DNA of 64,000 nucleotides. It comes from Bacteroides zhangwenhongii (GTDB lineage Bacteria > Bacteroidota > Bacteroidia > Bacteroidales > Bacteroidaceae). The notes under the pieces were generated by a model that searched no databases, was not told where the DNA came from, and worked only from the letters and a program-made list of their open reading frames with translations. Shown here piece after piece: positions 61,841 to 64,000 of the stretch. Both the position numbers and the translations under genes were made by a program. Numbering within the stretch: the first letter of the stretch is position 1; every line of letters starts with the position of its first letter. The stretch lies in the NCBI RefSeq assembly GCF_009193325.2, contig NZ_CP059856.1:5022001-5086000 (forward strand), written 5' to 3'.

Positions 61841-64000
61841 ATGAACTACGCGGAAATTTGTATCATCAAACGTGATGGTAAAAGAGAAGATTTCTCTATC
61901 AGTAAGATCAAGAATGCGATCAGTAAGGCATTCAATGCAACCGGTATCCAGGATGAACAGCAGTTGGTGGCTGACATCACGATGAACGTAATCAGCCAAT
62001 TTGCCACCCCTACCATTACCGTAGAGGAGATTCAGGACTTGGTGGAAAAAGCATTGATGAAGGTGCGCCCTGAAGTAGCGAAGAAGTACATTATCTATCG
62101 CGAATGGCGGAACACGGAACGGGACAAGAAAACCCAGATGAAGCACGTGATGGACGGTATCGTCGCCATCGACAAGAACGATGTCAATCTGAGCAACGCC
62201 AACATGAGCAGCCACACGCCTGCCGGGCAAATGATGACTTTCGCCTCCGAAGTGACCAAAGATTATACCTATAAATACCTGTTGCCGAAACGTTTTGCGG
62301 AAGCACACCAATTGGGCGACATCCACATCCACGACTTGGATTACTATCCGACAAAGACGACGACCTGCATCCAGTATGACATGGACGACCTCTTTGAACG
62401 CGGATTCCGTACCAAGAACGGAAGTATCCGCACGCCACAGAGCATTCAGAGCTACGCCACGCTGGCAACCATCATTTTCCAAACCAACCAGAACGAGCAA
62501 CACGGAGGACAGGCAATCCCCGCCTTCGATTTCTTCATGGCGAAAGGAGTAGCGAAGTCGTTCCGCAAACATCTGGCTTCGTTCATCAACTTCTACGTGG
62601 CGATGGAAAACGGAAGCCAGGCGGACGAAAAGGCTATCCGCACGTTGATCGAGGAGTATCTTCCCTCCATCAAGTCCACCGAAACCGAACGTGAGACATT
62701 ACGCATCGCTCTGATAGCCTTGCAGATCATCATAGACAAGGAACACCTCGCAAGAATTGTGGAAAAGGCTTATCAGCAGACTCGCAAGGACACGCATCAG
62801 GCGATGGAGGGATTTATCCACAACCTGAACACGATGCACTCTCGCGGAGGTAACCAGGTGGTATTCAGCTCGATAAACTACGGTACGGACACTTCCGCCG
62901 AAGGCCGCATGGTAATTGAAGAGTTACTGAAAGCCACAATCGAGGGACTGGGCACACGAGGCGAAGTGCCCGTCTTCCCCATTCAGATTTTCAAGGTGAA
63001 GGACGGGGTGTCTTACTCGGAAAAGGATTTTGAAAAGGCTATGAAAGCGGAAAACATAGAAGAGGCCATGAACGACCGTTACGAAGCTCCCAACTTCGAT
63101 CTGCTGCTGAAAGCCTGCCAGACAACCGCAAAAGCGTTGTTCCCGAACTTCATGTTCCTCGACACGCCTTTCAACACGAACGAGAAATGGAAAGCGGATG
63201 ATCCGAAACGGTACATCTACGAGTTGGCAACGATGGGTTGCCGCACCCGTGTGTTTGAAAACGTGGTAGGAGAAAAGTCATCATTGGGACGAGGCAATCT
63301 GTCTTTCACCACGCTCAATATGCCGAGACTCGCCATCGAAGCCCGCATCAAGGCGGAGAATCTGATAGAGGACGAACGCAACACGGCTGCCATAGAACAG
63401 AAGGCGAAGGAGATTTTCATTGAATCCGTGCACTCTATGGCTGCTTTGGTGGCAGACCAGCTTTACGAACGTTATCAGTACCAACGTACAGCTCTTGCAC
63501 GCCAGTTCCCTTTCATGATGGGGAATAATGTATGGAAAGGCGGTGCGGACTTGAACCCGAACGAGCAGGTGGGCGACGTATTGCGCAGCGGAACGTTGGG
63601 AATCGGATTCATCGGCGGACACAACGCGATGATGGCACTCTACGGAGAGGGTCACGGACATAGCCGGAAGGCATGGGACACGTTGTACGAAGCGGTGATG
63701 GAAATGAATAAGGTAGTAGACGAATACAAAGCGAAATACAACTTGAATTACTCTGTTCTGGCTACTCCCGCTGAAGGACTCTCCGGACGTTTCACCAAAA
63801 TGGACAGACGGAAGTACGGGAAGATTCCCGGAGTGACGGATCGGGATTATTATGTCAACTCTTTCCACGTGGATGTAAAAGAGCAGATTAGCATTGTAGA
63901 GAAAATCAAGTGCGAAGCTCCTTTCCACGCCATCACACGCGGTGGGCATATCACGTATGTAGAACTGGACGGCGAAGCACAGAAAAATGTACGCGCCATC
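61841..64000 (+). CDS. nrdD: Anaerobic (class III) ribonucleoside-triphosphate reductase, partial
   Basis: Oxygen-sensitive glycyl-radical enzyme making deoxyribonucleotides without cobalamin. The window holds the first 720 codons; the C-terminal glycyl-radical loop lies beyond base 64000, and the activase gene nrdG is expected next. An ATP-cone allosteric domain is at about 5-95 (IIKRDGKREDFSISKIKNAI, KYIIYREWR). The catalytic barrel follows: GDIHIHDLDYYPTKTTTCIQ with the substrate-site Cys, HSRGGNQVVFSSINYGTD, LATMGCRTRVFENVVG with a conserved Cys, and GRGNLSFTTLNMPRLAIEA. It lies directly behind a cobalamin riboswitch. Confidence 0.96.
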   Translation, partial: MNYAEICIIKRDGKREDFSISKIKNAISKAFNATGIQDEQQLVADITMNVISQFATPTITVEEIQDLVEKALMKVRPEVAKKYIIYREWRNTERDKKTQMKHVMDGIVAIDKNDVNLSNANMSSHTPAGQMMTFASEVTKDYTYKYLLPKRFAEAHQLGDIHIHDLDYYPTKTTTCIQYDMDDLFERGFRTKNGSIRTPQSIQSYATLATIIFQTNQNEQHGGQAIPAFDFFMAKGVAKSFRKHLASFINFYVAMENGSQADEKAIRTLIEEYLPSIKSTETERETLRIALIALQIIIDKEHLARIVEKAYQQTRKDTHQAMEGFIHNLNTMHSRGGNQVVFSSINYGTDTSAEGRMVIEELLKATIEGLGTRGEVPVFPIQIFKVKDGVSYSEKDFEKAMKAENIEEAMNDRYEAPNFDLLLKACQTTAKALFPNFMFLDTPFNTNEKWKADDPKRYIYELATMGCRTRVFENVVGEKSSLGRGNLSFTTLNMPRLAIEARIKAENLIEDERNTAAIEQKAKEIFIESVHSMAALVADQLYERYQYQRTALARQFPFMMGNNVWKGGADLNPNEQVGDVLRSGTLGIGFIGGHNAMMALYGEGHGHSRKAWDTLYEAVMEMNKVVDEYKAKYNLNYSVLATPAEGLSGRFTKMDRRKYGKIPGVTDRDYYVNSFHVDVKEQISIVEKIKCEAPFHAITRGGHITYVELDGEAQKNVRAI

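Overview
The window looks like chromosome from a gut Bacteroides species, probably of the B. thetaiotaomicron/B. ovatus group (inferred from gene content; no search was possible). The signs are several SusC/SusD pairs, sigma/anti-sigma (ECF/FecR) pairs fused to polysaccharide utilization loci (PULs), many lipoproteins with acidic residues after the lipid-bearing Cys, a Ser-type sulfatase, a meso-diaminopimelate dehydrogenase, and the Bacteroides promoter box TAnnTTTG in front of most transcription units.

Layout. 1-5.2 kb: an RND efflux pump and its membrane fusion protein, divergent from an AraC-type regulator. 5.3-8.1 kb: a 22-bp-period palindromic repeat, a TonB-dependent receptor and a small Cys-rich exported protein. 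8.2-16.6 kb: PUL A (ECF sigma, FecR anti-sigma, SusC, SusD, TlpA-like thioredoxin), with no glycosidase. 16.7-30.1 kb: PUL B (ECF sigma, FecR, SusC, SusD, SusE/F-like lipoprotein, two GH20 beta-hexosaminidases, NagX-like acyltransferase), whose likely substrates are GlcNAc/GalNAc-containing host glycans. A candidate antisense RNA sits between its anti-sigma gene and susC. 30.3-34.4 kb: malic enzyme, a 58-residue membrane microprotein and glutamate dehydrogenase. 34.5-35.2 kb: a PIN-toxin/antitoxin pair. 35.4-44.5 kb: a tight six-gene operon of four surface-type lipoproteins (DUF4493/PCMD-like) and two beta-barrel-like proteins of unknown role. 44.5-45.5 kb: a gene-free stretch with two more 22-bp-period repeat arrays. 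45.5-55.3 kb: a receiver/PPDK_N fusion protein lacking the usual phosphotransfer domains, a prolyl oligopeptidase, a second glutamate dehydrogenase, an M24 aminopeptidase and a sulfatase. 55.4-61.2 kb: housekeeping genes (CCA nucleotidyltransferase, a lipoprotein, ruvA and partner, ddh, hemolysin III-like). 61.2-64 kb: a candidate ~68-nt small RNA on the minus strand, a cobalamin riboswitch, and the anaerobic ribonucleotide reductase nrdD, which runs off the window.

How it fits together. PULs A and B are trans-envelope signalling systems: each SusC carries an N-terminal STN domain that should talk to the FecR anti-sigma and release the ECF sigma factor. The 30-34 kb and 48-54 kb stretches join amino-acid and peptide catabolism (prolyl peptidase, Xaa-Pro peptidase, two glutamate dehydrogenases) to malate/pyruvate metabolism. 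The least explained parts are the DUF4493/PCMD operon, the receiver/PPDK_N protein, the three 22-bp-period repeat arrays and the two candidate small RNAs.
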